Source: Phalacrocorax aristotelis (lineage: Eukaryota; Chordata; Aves; Suliformes; Phalacrocoracidae). From it: 64,000 nt of DNA. The stretch covers positions 2,170,001 through 2,234,000 of the forward strand of contig NC_134284.1 of the NCBI RefSeq assembly GCF_949628215.1, given 5' to 3'. Positions 24,526 through 39,688 of the stretch are shown here, piece after piece. Each line of letters starts with the position of its first letter. The first letter of the stretch is position 1. Both the position numbers and the translations under genes were made by a program. The notes under the pieces were generated by a model. That model was given only the letters and a program-made list of their open reading frames with translations, made no database searches and was not told the DNA's origin.

Positions 24526-27500
24526 TGAGTAGGATGATTTAAAGAACTATAGTGTTGATTTCAGTATACTGTAAAGGTACAAGAAGTTCAGTCCAGAGTT
24601 ACAGGTATTACGCAGATTTAGAACAGTTGAGGGTCTTTTCCATTTCAAAAGAAGACACAGACTAAATATCCTGATTAAAAAAAAAAAAAAGTTTGTTGAC
24701 TACAGACAACAGTGATAAAAGGAGTGAAGTTATTCTTGTGTGTCCAGAATTCAAGTTTAAATTAAAGGGATTTTATCAAGGAGTGAAAAAACTTTCAGCT
24801 TCATCATAAAAAAAAACAGAAGATGATGAAAATGCCCCACAAAAGTTCTCAGCCAAGTGCTTTTTTCCAAGGCAGCCGATGGCTGGTATCTACTTTGAGG
24901 ATCTGTAGTGCATGTTTTCCCTCTCACTTTCTGAGCTGAACTCCTGCAGAGTCAATGGACATGCTGAGCACAGAGTGAAAACAAAAATTATCATCTGCTG
25001 CATAGATCAGGGAGGAGGGGGCTGCTCGAACATGCTCTGATGGAGCAGCAAGGACTAGTCTAGAAGTGCGGAAAAGGTATGCCAGTAATTCATGGGCTAG
25101 AAAGGGTGCAATATTACCTCCCAGTCAGGGAGGGATAGGTGACAGGGTGTTGTTTCCAGCTCAATTTCTGTAGTTTCAATAATGATAAGAATTTTTATAT
25201 TTTATTGAAACCATCTCTAGACAAAATTTCAGCAAGTAATATGAGAATATACCCACTTGCTTTGTTTTGCTTGTTAGAAAGGCTTTCTAACCACAGGTTT
25301 AAATGAGATCTCTCTCTTCTGCTTTTTAGGTGCAAAATCTGCTCCAATGTTGACACTTCCAAGAGTGCTTCCTCCCCCCGTTACAAAAATAGAGCTCCAT
25401 CTCTGGGAATCTCACAGTTTGAAGGGTAGACACAGAAGACAAGGTGGTTTGGCAGATGTTTGGGAAGTTGTTAAATTAGCAAGGTTTTTGAAATCTAAGG
25501 AAAATAATAACTGATTTTTTTCTTCCTTTTAAAAAAAATTTTAAACAGATTTATTTATTGAGAAATAATTGCTCTTTTATTTGTAGCTAGATTTAAAGGT
25601 CAGGAAAACTGTTTCCTTTTTAAATGGAATAGAGGTACTTGAATACTACTAATGCTATAACCTACAGTTATCCAATTATACGTTTCATTGAGGGACTGGC
25701 TGGAATCCAGGTGCAGTAGTTAGAATAAAAGGCTCCCTGTCATTTAAGTCTATGTGAAATAGTTCACTGCTTGCAATTGAATCTGCAGTACCTTATCCAT
25801 TTAAAAAAAAAAGCAAACTGGAATGCTCACAAGCGTGTATTAATTTCTAGAGTGCTCAAGTGCATGAATGATTTTGATTTACAGGCAGGTATTTTGTATT
25901 TGGAATATTTTTTCCACTTAAAAAATTGCTGTCTTCTTGCGGAAATACTGTTCTATGCCATTATTTTCCTATTGTTTGCTTTGTGTATTTGGTATGCATA
26001 GTTCTGGTGGGAAGGGTATTGCCAGAGGCATTCTGCCCTCATTCTACAATAATGCTAAAATGGTCTCTCCACATGAGTTTTGTGAGCGGAGTCATCAAGG
26101 GAGACTGACACAGTACCTAAGCAGCGCTCAGTTTGGCTCTTGTATGTGCTGCCTAGGCTAGCAGTTCTTGAATTGGAAAGCAGTTGAAAAATTAGAGACA
26201 AATGATGGCTGGGCTTCCTGGGATTTTTCTAAATTTGAAAACCCAAGTTTCTCTGTGATACTTGCCTAATTTTATGGATTTTCTATGGAAGATTTTATCT
26301 TTAAGACTTTGGCAAGCAAAACACTTTTCTGTAATGAGTTCTCTTCCTCTCGTCCTAACTCTGCTTACATATTCATACAGCTTTGTGCACCTGTTCTTTC
26401 TCTTGTGGAACAAACAAGAAATAAGAGCTAGAAATCCCCTTGTGGTTATACTAAGGTGCTCTCGTCTTCTATAGTGTCAGCAATCCTTTCCAAAATTAGT
26501 TTATATTGAAAAATCAACCAATTACAATACTATGGACTTCACTGCAAAATCATGGCAATATCCTTAAGAAGTGCATTGTTGGCGTTAAGATGCAGATCTT
26601 CCTATGGTTATCTCAGTCTTTATCTCCTTAGGTTCTTCATAACTACAGTTTAACTTACTGCACCTCGTGAACATAGGTTTGATGCAGGTGACCACTTGAA
26701 AAGTTAAGCTACTGTATTTGCATGGGCTCGGAGAAGAGCGTGCTGTGGTAAGAAAACGTTGCACTTGCTGCAGGAGCATGAAATTCAAAGATGCTTTATT
26801 GCAGAAAAGTTGGCCAAGTACCCAATAACACTAGACGTGGCGGTACACCTCAGGGTCCCACTTCGCCTGCGGAGTTTTTGCCCTGTGGAGTGTGTCCATT
26901 CTACATGCTCCTCCTGTTTAGTTTTTCTTTCCAGGTTGTTTCTCTGGGCAGGTACAGGCCTAACTTACATCATCTATAGCTCTTTCTTGTGTCCTGTTGC
27001 ATTCACACTCCCCAAGCAACCTATGGGTTAATACAAGGCATATGGCTTGCCTTTACTATTCTAAAGCATGCATCGCCCCCAATTCCGATACTACACTGAT
27101 ACAAGCTACATAAATGCATACAATAAATTAGTATGAAAGTGTGGCTTGGGCTCAGATGGGGTTATTGGAATGGGCTGCCAAGGCTGTCTTCCCCCACACC
27201 AGCAGCAGTTCTCTTTTTTAAACTTCTGGTTAGACCTACATATATCCATATATAGAGCGAGCTGTTTATATAACTAACTGATTGGTTTTCTAAATCCAGA
27301 GTATCTAATTCTTCCTGCAAGTACAGTAAAAAGATTTCTCCAGGTGGGAACTTAGGTTTATGTAGCTCTTGCTCTTCTTGGTACCCCAGGAGGCAAGAAG
27401 AGAGTTTGAGACCAGAACGGCAGGATACAGTACAGCAGGCCCAGGTAAGATTAGACAGGTTATACTCCCATGAGAGACCACCACATCTCACTCCAGAGAA

Positions 27501-27606
27501 GTGAAGCAGACAATCCTGTAACTGGTGAGGGCAGAAGTTCAGCAACCACTCATGTTTTGGAAGTAACAGATCAGGCATTCTTTGTCTTTTTTCTCCTTGC
27601 TCTCAG

Positions 27607-27888
27607 TGGGATAAAATAAGATATACACATTGTCCTCAGAAGTTTAGTGACCGAAAAATAGGAAAAAACTTCATAAAGCAGGACTCTTCGTCCACGGAAA
27701 AAGGAGATGCAAAGATTAATGTTGTATACCCACACGACCCCCTAGATACACTTCTCACGTGGTTATCCAGCACTCCTGATGTAGCACCTAGCTTTGCTAA
27801 AGGGCTCACAAGACAAACTGCTGCTGTAGGCAAGGATGGAGCAATTAGCCTTAACTGCTTATTTTTAGCAGCATGTTCCAGCACTTGA
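27607..27888 (+). CDS. candidate last coding exon of FSIP1
   Basis: A strong pyrimidine tract (27571-27602) and CAG end at 27606. From 27607 a frame with no ATG start stays open for 93 codons to TGA 27886-27888. It enters in phase 0, the phase in which the FSIP1 exon at 12676 leaves. An ATTAAA signal lies at 28193-28198, so a transcript could end near 28215, about 100 bases from the THBS1 3' end. In human these genes also end within roughly 1 kb of each other (my recollection). The encoded peptide is Lys/Ser/Asp-rich in its first half and more hydrophobic later; I cannot match it to the mammalian FSIP1 C-terminus, which is short, so chance or a lineage-specific tail remain possible. Confidence 0.35.
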   Translation, partial: WDKIRYTHCPQKFSDRKIGKNFIKQDSSSTEKGDAKINVVYPHDPLDTLLTWLSSTPDVAPSFAKGLTRQTAAVGKDGAISLNCLFLAACSST

Positions 27889-28192
27889 TATAGTGCTGCA
27901 GCATCAGCTTTTTGATCACAGTAGCAATCTCAGTCTAGAAGAAACATTAACAAATATTAATCTGCCCCAGCAAATAGCCATAATGCTGCCTCTTTTTATG
28001 CGAAAAAAATACAGGACAGGCCAGCCTTGGGGTGATTGAAATCCCTTCAAAGAATGTTTTGCCTTGTGGCTGCATCAGGGCACCAGGGCTGTATCTACAC
28101 TAGTAGAGGCTGATGGACAGCTGGCAAATCTCTATGTGCTCAGGTAGAGAAGCTGTTATACACAGGCTGAAAGTGTAGGTGCAGCCCTTTAC

Positions 28193-28198
28193 ATTAAA
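28193..28198 (+). terminator. possible FSIP1 polyadenylation signal ATTAAA
   Basis: ATTAAA on the plus strand 305 bases after the candidate FSIP1 stop codon. It is the commonest variant signal, but a lone hexamer is weak evidence. Confidence 0.3.
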
Positions 28199-28330
28199 AC
28201 TATGACAAAGGGTATAGGGCGGTCTTGCACTGAAGCGCGATTTGATATGAATAACTTACCAGCAATGCACAGAAGTACTATAAAAGAAAAAACTAGAGGA
28301 CAAAGGTGTAAATATAAATGTCCTTGTGGG

Positions 28331-28336
28331 TTTATT
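28331..28336 (-). terminator. THBS1: THBS1 polyadenylation signal AATAAA
   Basis: The plus strand reads TTTATT, so the mRNA carries AATAAA. Cleavage would be expected at about 28301-28321. A second AATAAA lies 26 bases upstream in the transcript. Confidence 0.65.
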
Positions 28337-28356
28337 GTTCTTCGTATGTAAGAAGC

Positions 28357-28362
28357 TTTATT
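28357..28362 (-). terminator. THBS1: second THBS1 AATAAA signal
   Basis: A perfect AATAAA on the minus strand just upstream of the one at 28331. Either or both could direct cleavage. Confidence 0.55.
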
Positions 28363-28484
28363 GTACAACTTCTACAACTTTAAAATGGAAAATGGTTAAA
28401 AAACATTTACAAAAAAGCATGTTCTTCGAAAATTATGCTAGCAAAAACATTGGGAGGAGGGAAGCAAAAAAATCTTCAGTTCAG

Positions 28485-28492
28485 TGTGCAAA
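28485..28492 (-). promoter_or_regulatory. THBS1: miR-19 seed match (8-mer) in THBS1 3' UTR
   Basis: The transcript reads TTTGCACA, a complete 8-mer match to the miR-19 seed. miR-17-92 cluster repression of THBS1 is established in mammals. Function in this species is inferred. Confidence 0.45.
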
Positions 28493-30617
28493 CATTTTAT
28501 AAAAATAGAAATACTAACTCTACAGGTAGCATTTCATGATAAATTATTTAAATAGCATATCTACACAATTATGTGATTAACTATTACAATGGCAATGAGA
28601 AAAATAATTTATAAAAATACAAGCAATGGTATACAAGATGACAGGAAAAATAACACAACATTAGAAATCGTATTTGACATTTTTTTTCCAATGCCATTTC
28701 CTTACTGGGAATACATTTTCTGCAAAGAAATTTTGACTATGTACAGCATTAACTTTAGCACTACAGTAGCTCTAAAGTTTGTTAGACATTTGAACTCTGC
28801 TTAATCCAAAGGTTTTTCTCAGTCACACAACAATGAGGTAATATTTGTACGTAAAACTTCCACTGTGTTAATTGCTTTTCCTTTTTTGAAAAGACAAGGA
28901 AATATTATAGGTATAAGGATGCTGCCCCTTCTGCTGGGGAAAACAGTTTTTTAATGTATATCAAGCCCTCTCCCTCTTTTGCAAGGAGCTCCTGAAATTC
29001 TGTCTAGTCTGCGAGGAATTCCTCCTTTTGTGGCTGCTCATCACTAGTTACAATAATTAGCGTGCAGCAGCACAAATAGCCGGTTTGAATGGTTGCCGAT
29101 GGCAGTCACTGTGCCTCTCTGCAATCTCCTCAGGGCAGGTATTCTGGTTTTCTGCAGGCCCACGGCAGTGGGTCAAGTACTGCAGATGTTTTCCCAGCAC
29201 TAAATAACCCCTAAGATGGTAAATGGCATTCTCTCATCTGTAGCACTATGGATGAGACAGGAACTGCTACCACCTAAAGGTACTTGAGTTTTAGTACTGC
29301 AGAACTGCTGCCTGCCAGGCTACCACCTGCCTTGCACAAAGAAAGGAAAAGCCAACATTGAGCTCAGACTGAGAAAAACAAACATCCCATTCCCCACCCC
29401 ACCACTTTTCCCTGCAACCTTGAAACCTTTATGGCAAGACCACTCTTCGTTACAAACACAACACCACTATCTGCTCCAGACGAGATTTTTTTTTCCCCCC
29501 CCTCAACTAAACCCCTGTAGTTTCAGTATAGAACAGAGTTAATAAATAATCTGTATTTACAATCTTAGTCACGAAGACTTGTAACAATGATTAGGCAGAT
29601 AGTCTTGACGCATTTCTTGTTGTTTTAATCAATAACCCCTCAGTCGTAACATCAAGAATATGTAATAATAAATAGTCTACAATTTCAGTATTTTATCTAC
29701 AGGCCCCTTCCCCTCCCCTCCCAAGCAGTGAGGGGTTTAAAGCATCTATGGCATGTAGAAAAGGAATGTTTTCATTACTGTTGTTTTTGTGCCTTTTTAA
29801 CCATAGAAAGTGAAAGCACATGCTGGTTTTCTGAAGGACAGCACAGTGCTAGCTGAGATAGCGGTGCTTTCTGGCACCATATCTGAAATAAAACATTTTA
29901 AAAAAAGGTAAGATCTGCATCTAATCAGGAAAAAACTGAATCTAATTGTACATCCCAGTTCCCCCAAAGCTGATGTGATCCAGTGTGCCATTTTTATCCT
30001 CTTCCCTCTCCCACCGTGGAAATCAGTTTTAGGATATCTGTTTTGTCCTGTGTATTAGAGCAGCTGATCTAGCTCACCACAAATAGAGTAAAAAGCTGTG
30101 TTTCCATCTGAAATAAGACATATAAAATAATAATTTCTCCAAGAGTAAATGGATGTAAACCAAGGTAGCACAGCCCTCATTAAGAAAATTCCTCTCCCCC
30201 ATAAAGAAAAATAGAGACTTAAGAGCTCACCCTCCCACCCAAAACCCTTTTTCCCCACACAATGAAAGGTCTTCAGTTTAAGTAGTCCACAGCACATCCA
30301 AAGATGTTCGTTTTACAAAATGCTACTCCATGGGACCTCCAGTTAGGGAGGCAGTGACACTGCACTGTGATAAACAGCAAACAAATCCCTTTCCTACTGA
30401 AAGAAGTGTTCTTGTTCAGTGAAGACAATTCTCATTTGCAAGACACATTGTTTCCTTCCACTTCAGCAGAGGTCAGATACCAAGTATGTTCTCACTGCCA
30501 TTCTCTCAAAAGCATTCTCTTGAGGCAGGTCATGCGTTTTGAGTCCACATTTATACAGAAAGAATAAAGGAAGGAATAATATAATGGTCCCAGGATTTGT
30601 AAGGCTAAATGTTTCAG

Positions 30618-30624
30618 AAGGTGC
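30618..30624 (-). promoter_or_regulatory. THBS1: miR-18 seed match (7-mer) in THBS1 3' UTR
   Basis: The transcript reads GCACCTT about 45 bases after the stop codon, matching positions 2-8 of miR-18. miR-18 belongs to the same cluster as miR-19 and is reported to target THBS1. Confidence 0.4.
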
Positions 30625-30669
30625 AATACCAGCATTTTTAAATAGTCTCTGGATCCAATAACCTTGTTA

Positions 30670-30677
30670 TTATGGAT
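30670..30677 (-). CDS. THBS1: THBS1 exon 22, final codons
   Basis: TTTCCACAG precedes 30677. The first two bases complete a split Asp codon, followed by Pro and TAA at 30670-30672. The ending Cys-Arg-Asp-Pro is the same as in mammalian THBS1. The rest of the exon is 3' UTR. Confidence 0.9.
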
Positions 30678-31343
30678 CTGTGGAAAAAATAAAAAATTAA
30701 GATATTTAAATATTTCTGTGTATTATATATGATTATGTCTAAGACATTAATCCCTAGAGACATTTGTAAAAAAACCCGAAAGTGCTTTGGTACTTTCCTG
30801 AGTTAGACTTCAGAACCTAGTCTATATAACCATTACATAAAGAAGTCACAATTTAAGACTAGTGCACCTGGAACTAGTCATAGGTGCTTACCCCTACTAA
30901 ACTGTAAGACTGCAATATATGGACAAGCTTCTACTTTGATTGCTTTTAAGCAAATCAGTTTGTGGTTTCTTTTTTTTTTTTGCACATCAGAGGCTAATCT
31001 CTTTCTTGCTAAAGTCAATATTTTGCATTTTCACATTGGACTTTGTCAGTTATATTGATTCATTCTAGTCAGCATTCTAGAGGAGATTCAAGATACTTTT
31101 AATATCTGGAACTTAAGAGGGATTTCTGATACTTTGAAATAACGGGCTATAAGCACACTTTAAACTCTTCACAGTTAAAACTTTTAAATGTATAAAATTT
31201 ATCAAGAAGTTCTTCTGTTTCTGCCTGCAGTATTCACTTGAGATCAAACCATGAAAGATCATGGATGAACTCTCCCTCTTAGATCTTGTTTCTTCACCCA
31301 TTCTATTTTTCTTGAAAGCAGCTTTCTTGAACCAGTTCATTTA

Positions 31344-31535
<192 letters not shown>

Positions 31536-31626
31536 TCAGCCATCTTTGACAAGCTTCTGCTAGGCTCATCTTTACAGACATCCACTTCTCTTGTGATAAT
31601 TGCTTAAGATAAAAGGATTACGCTCA

Positions 31627-31725
<99 letters not shown>

Positions 31726-32131
31726 CTATGAAAGAATATTTTTTTTATTAACCAAAGGCCTCAGATAACAGCTATTACTTTGACATGAAGGTGCCTTAAT
31801 CATTTTGACTAGTTAAGCCTTAAAGTAAATCATTAGGCTCTTGAAGTCAACTGCATTTAAATTTACTTTTAAATATGTAAATAGGAAACTACTCCCCAAT
31901 TCCAGAAACAACAGATTCACTGCTGCTGGAAAGCCTGTCTGCAGCATGCAATCCTGTTTTATTGTACAGTATTTTGCATGATTGGGGATAATTACAAAGT
32001 TATTGGTCTTTGCCAAGAAGACTATGCTATTCTGATCAGCATGCACACACCCCCCCTGTAAGCGTTCAACTTGTTGGAAGAACAGCCTGCCTTACAGTGC
32101 AGAAGAGCAGTTATCAAAGTGCATCTCTTAC

Positions 32132-32403
32132 CTGGCCAGGAGTGTTGCCTGTGTGCCACAGAGCATTACGAAGGTGTTCTCCTGGACCGGTGGTGGAATT
32201 CACAACTTTGATGGAGAGGCCTGAGTAGCCTTGAGCTTTGGTTGGCGTTGAGTCCCAGTAGGACTGGGTGATCTGTTTCCACATGACAACATAGAAGCGA
32301 CTGCTAGATTGGTAGCCAAACACAAAGCCAGCATAATCATCATCCCTTTCTGTATTGATGAAGAAGGTGCCACTGAAGTCCACAGCATTGAATTCATCAA
32401 AAC
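32132..32403 (-). CDS. THBS1: THBS1 exon 19, C-terminal domain
   Basis: 272 bases, residues about 1006-1096. Includes [50 protein letters not shown] (the [10 protein letters not shown]47-interaction peptide of thrombospondins is intact) and [17 protein letters not shown]. Acceptor CATAG, donor GTAAGA. Confidence 0.96.
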
Positions 32404-32544
32404 CTATGCGGGTATTAAAAGAGCAAGTTTTAGGCACTGTTCTTTTACAATTCTTGAACAATTCCGTAATAGTTTCTCAGGCTCTCCTCCTCCCCACACC
32501 CCCCAACCACAAGACAACCAACAGCATAATGCTTGTTACAGTTA

Positions 32545-32805
<261 letters not shown>

Positions 32806-33031
32806 TCACCATTATATCACCATTGTGTTTGCTTTCAAGTCTTACAACTTGGGTTGAAATCTTAATTGCAGATGTCTGCCAGCAGTACCTGAGCAGTCAG
32901 ACACTACAGAAGCCACAACAGCTACTGTATAAATGCCTTTTCACCCAGTGACTTAGGAATAAGTTGGACACGTGGTCATTTTCACATTGCTCCTTACTCC
33001 TGAGGAGCACTGTAACAGTACAGATATTCTA

Positions 33032-35148
<2,117 letters not shown>

Positions 35149-35502
35149 TCATGAATGAAAATCAGACATGTAAATGCTGCAAAGGACCGTATGAAGCCAC
35201 CACATGCTTCTTTATGTGTTTCTGAAAGCATTTTGAGCAGCATTTGAAAGCTTTGAAACTTGACTCATCACTAGCTCTGCCACACACTTCTGTTCTTACT
35301 GCCTGCAAGAGTAGAGCTAGAGTTTAACTGTGCCAAAATGTGTGTATTTCAAAGCAGATTCCCATTATCTGTAACAGTTACTTCAGTAGTCTTCATGTCC
35401 TGAAACAACCAGAGGAGAACTTTTGTGTGTTCAGGGATGAAAATCTAGTAGTCAGTGGTACATTGGGTATATCCGATCAATCTGTGTCTAGAAAACCATC
35501 TA

Positions 35503-35694
<192 letters not shown>

Positions 35695-35982
35695 TCATGA
35701 TTTAAAAAGAGTCAAATTAAAGCTTTAACCAGATTCTGCTTATGCTTGTACTGCTGTATGAAGGCAAAAATGAAAGGCAGGGAAACAGTTAAAACTGGAA
35801 TGCTTCAATCTGTAAACACCCCGTTGCTTGCATGAGTATGGGAATGGCTGAATAAAAGTGAAGATTCACTTCCAAAGCTCAGCCAGCTGCAGAAAGTTTG
35901 TCTGCATGGTTACGCATATTTAAAGGTTCCTAGGATAGCTGTCAGTGCCAGTAATTTCCTGTGGTCCTCAAGATTAAGGTCA

Positions 35983-36165
<183 letters not shown>

Positions 36166-36697
36166 CTAGGAAGGAAAAAGTATATAGATTGTTTACTCCT
36201 GGCATGATTACAACAAAGGTTTTAGCAGGTAAGATCTAATCGTTAGACAAAAATTATAATACCTCAATCAGGTAGGTGTTATCTTACTGTAATTCTCTCC
36301 ATTTTAGCTAGTCATTACTGTGGGGGTAAGTCTTAGAAAGCTAGAGGTCAAATACTTTTTAAAACAAATGATTTGGCTGCTTTTGAGAGTCTTACTCATT
36401 TTCTTCCCCTGGAGATAAATATTTGTCAGAGCAAAGCTGATTTAGGTGTAGCCTAAACTAGAGTCTTCCTAGAACATTTATAACAAACATTTATAATTGT
36501 GTCAGGCTTCATTTTTTCCCTCTATATTGCAGGAATATCTAAAGCAACAGCAAAAGCAACCTAGCAATACCTTGGCAATGATAACCCTACACAAATTTTT
36601 TTTACCACTTTTTTTTGCAGACAGGATAGTTTAATAGCTCTAACTAGATAGAAGTTTGCTTTATACCTCAAACCTAACATGTTTTGTATATTTCTCA

Positions 36698-36964
<267 letters not shown>

Positions 36965-37477
36965 CTAGAGACCACGGAGAAATTAAATCCACTGGAAACA
37001 TCTTTTTACCCTCCATTTTTCCCCAGAGATTTAAATAAAACATAGGGAGGACATGCTTGTTTTGATCAGAGATCTTTCAAACAGAGAAAAGCCTCATACA
37101 TTAGTTTCTTCTACTCCCCAACTGCAGTAGCAGTCTTAGCACTAATTATTTTTCTTGTTCAAGCCTTGTTTATTTTCAAATGGAACCAAGCACTAAAATA
37201 TCTAAGGCACATACTGTTGGATCATAAATGAACACTGATTAAGTTACTCTCCTAAAATTATGTATAGCGTCTGAACCCTCCATGGCTGAGGAGGACAGTG
37301 ATTTTTAAAACTCATTTTGAGCTCCAGTAGAAACTGCTGAATGCTCCTCTTGTTCCAAATCAGAAAAGGATGTTTTATTAAATGTAACAAATCCTTTTTC
37401 CCCAAAATGCATAGGTGGTTTTTGTTGTTTAAAAACTGAGATTTCATAACCCAGAACAATTCTCAAGATGACAATAC

Positions 37478-37630
37478 CTGTTTGTTAGCCATGGCATCCT
37501 CAACACTGCGACCAAATGGCTGTGAACCAGTGAAACGTGGTGGACATGGCAGACAGTTGTAGCCGGGTTCAGTGTTCTCACACCTGTGCACTCCATTGAA
37601 GACAAAGCAGGCATCTTGAACCTCTTTGCA
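37478..37630 (-). CDS. THBS1: THBS1 exon 12, second EGF-like repeat
   Basis: 153 bases (51 codons), residues about 599-649: [20 protein letters not shown] and [19 protein letters not shown]. Acceptor TTTCAG, donor GTATTG. Confidence 0.96.
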
Positions 37631-37748
37631 CTGAAATAAGAGTTTGAGATGGAGGAGAACAACAGTTAGTGTTATAACAACCAGGATTTTATTCTCCCTT
37701 CCCATTTTCTGTCACTCCCTGTCAAAGAGCAAATGCTAGTCTTCTTAC

Positions 37749-37876
37749 CTCATCAATATCTTGGCAGTGAACACCATCACCATGGTAGCCAGCAGGACAG
37801 GTGCCACACTTCCAGGAACCATCAGGGGAGCTGGTACATGTAGTCCCTGCAAAGCAGGGATTAGACAGGCACCCAT
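37749..37876 (-). CDS. THBS1: THBS1 exon 11, first EGF-like repeat
   Basis: 128 bases, residues about 556-598: [20 protein letters not shown] then [18 protein letters not shown]. Acceptor TCTCAG, donor GTAAGA. Confidence 0.95.
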
Positions 37877-38063
37877 CTGAGAAACAAACCAGAAAGACAA
37901 GTTAAGACAAGGGACACTTACCATGCTGCTGCAGTACTGTATTTGGCCGATATGCTGGTTTAAACTTCTAGCACCTGTGTTGTACAGACTTATGTCAGAT
38001 TTTTTAATCAGTGTTTAAGATTGTCTGCAACCTCCAGATGTTTATGGGAGAATGGTTACTCAC

Positions 38064-38237
38064 CAATTGGACAGTCCTGTTTATTGCAGACCTGAGTCCC
38101 TCTGGCTTCACCTACACAAGTCTTCCCACCGTACTGTGGCTCAGGATTATTGCAGAGACGGCTACGTTTTTGAAGTCCTCCTCCACATGTCACTGTGCAA
38201 GCATCCCATGGAGACCATGGTCCCCAATTGCCATTAA
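38064..38237 (-). CDS. THBS1: THBS1 exon 10, third type 1 repeat
   Basis: 174 bases, residues about 498-555, a thrombospondin type 1 repeat: [18 protein letters not shown] with three layered Trp, then [15 protein letters not shown]. The CD36 motif is CTVTCG here rather than CSVTCG. Acceptor TTTAG, donor GTGAGT. Confidence 0.95.
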
Positions 38238-38545
38238 CTAAAGGGAGACAGAATTTAGAAGTGTGTAGCTTGAAATTCAGTGGTAGAACTAGTTTCTACC
38301 TGACTCAGGACTTTCATAGTGACAGCACTTCAGAAATTATTCAGACATAAGTGACAGAACTAATGGACTCCATGGAAGAGCCATGGAAAACAGTTCAGTT
38401 TCATCTAAAACTAACCTGTGATATTTTACCTAGCCCACCTCTAAGTTTAAAGAGAAGGGATTACTTCAACTAGATTACAGAGCAACTACTCAAGAAGTTC
38501 ACCATTTAAGCTACCAAATAGTAGTTACCACCTGGACACACTTAC

Positions 38546-38722
38546 TTGGGCAAGGATCTTTCTGGCAGGGTTTGTTTTCTCTTGCCTCACCCTCACAAGG
38601 TTTGCCATTCAGTTGTGGTACTGGAGAATTGCAGAGACGAATTCTAGTGATGATGCCCGTGCCACAAGTGACAGAACACGATGACCATGGTGACCAGTGA
38701 CTCCAGCCACCATCCTGTTTAA
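38546..38722 (-). CDS. THBS1: THBS1 exon 9, second type 1 repeat
   Basis: 177 bases, residues about 439-497: [20 protein letters not shown], then [18 protein letters not shown] and [24 protein letters not shown] and CSVTCG, the TGF-beta-docking and CD36-binding motifs, are both kept. The Phe-Lys at the start completes KRFK from exon 8. Acceptor TTGTAG, donor GTAAGT. Confidence 0.97.
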
Positions 38723-39075
38723 CTACAAGAAAGAGATGTCTATTAGATTTTCTGAAGAACAGACTCCAGCTACACAGCACTTCGGACACAGCCAGTACCA
38801 GAACTGTACCAGAGACTCCATATACATGGATAGCCTCAGCACCGTCACAGATCAAGTTGGTTTGTCATTGGAGAAGTTGCATACCTAAACCAGCCTCAAA
38901 TTTTGCCCTGGGAGCAGTGCCCAAACATGCTTATTTACTGCATTAACCGCCTGCTCTCTTTTACCTGATACACTTAAGTCCTTAAAGCTAGAAGCCAGTG
39001 ATCCATCCCAGCAAGAGCTACATGGTAATCTTTGCTGTTAACATTAAGCCAATAAAAGCAGTCTGTGTTTTATTA

Positions 39076-39480
<405 letters not shown>

Positions 39481-39550
39481 TCAACCTTACTCCAGTGGTG
39501 CAGTGTTCTATCCAGTTGTGGTATACTTTAGAGCAGTATGCATCTAGCTA

Positions 39551-39688
<138 letters not shown>

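Larger units (their letters stand above)
20868..27606. other. presumed FSIP1 intron 3' to the provirus
   Basis: AT-rich with microsatellite-like stretches at 20875-20895 (TG/TA) and 24451-24525 (AT-rich) and an A-run near 24677. It ends in a pyrimidine tract and CAG before 27607. One weak alternative terminal exon is noted at 21222. No other gene recognised. Confidence 0.4.
28315..30669 (-). other. THBS1: THBS1 3' UTR
   Basis: About 2.35 kb of AT-rich sequence between the stop codon and the polyadenylation signals, similar to the roughly 2 kb 3' UTR of mammalian THBS1. It contains matches to microRNA seed sites for miR-18 (30618-30624) and miR-19 (28485-28492), and all of it lies in the last exon. 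Confidence 0.75.

Noticed and set aside
28297-28324. AGGACA...TGTCCT inverted repeat near the THBS1 3' end
   Set aside because: A six-base stem with a 16-base loop is common by chance.
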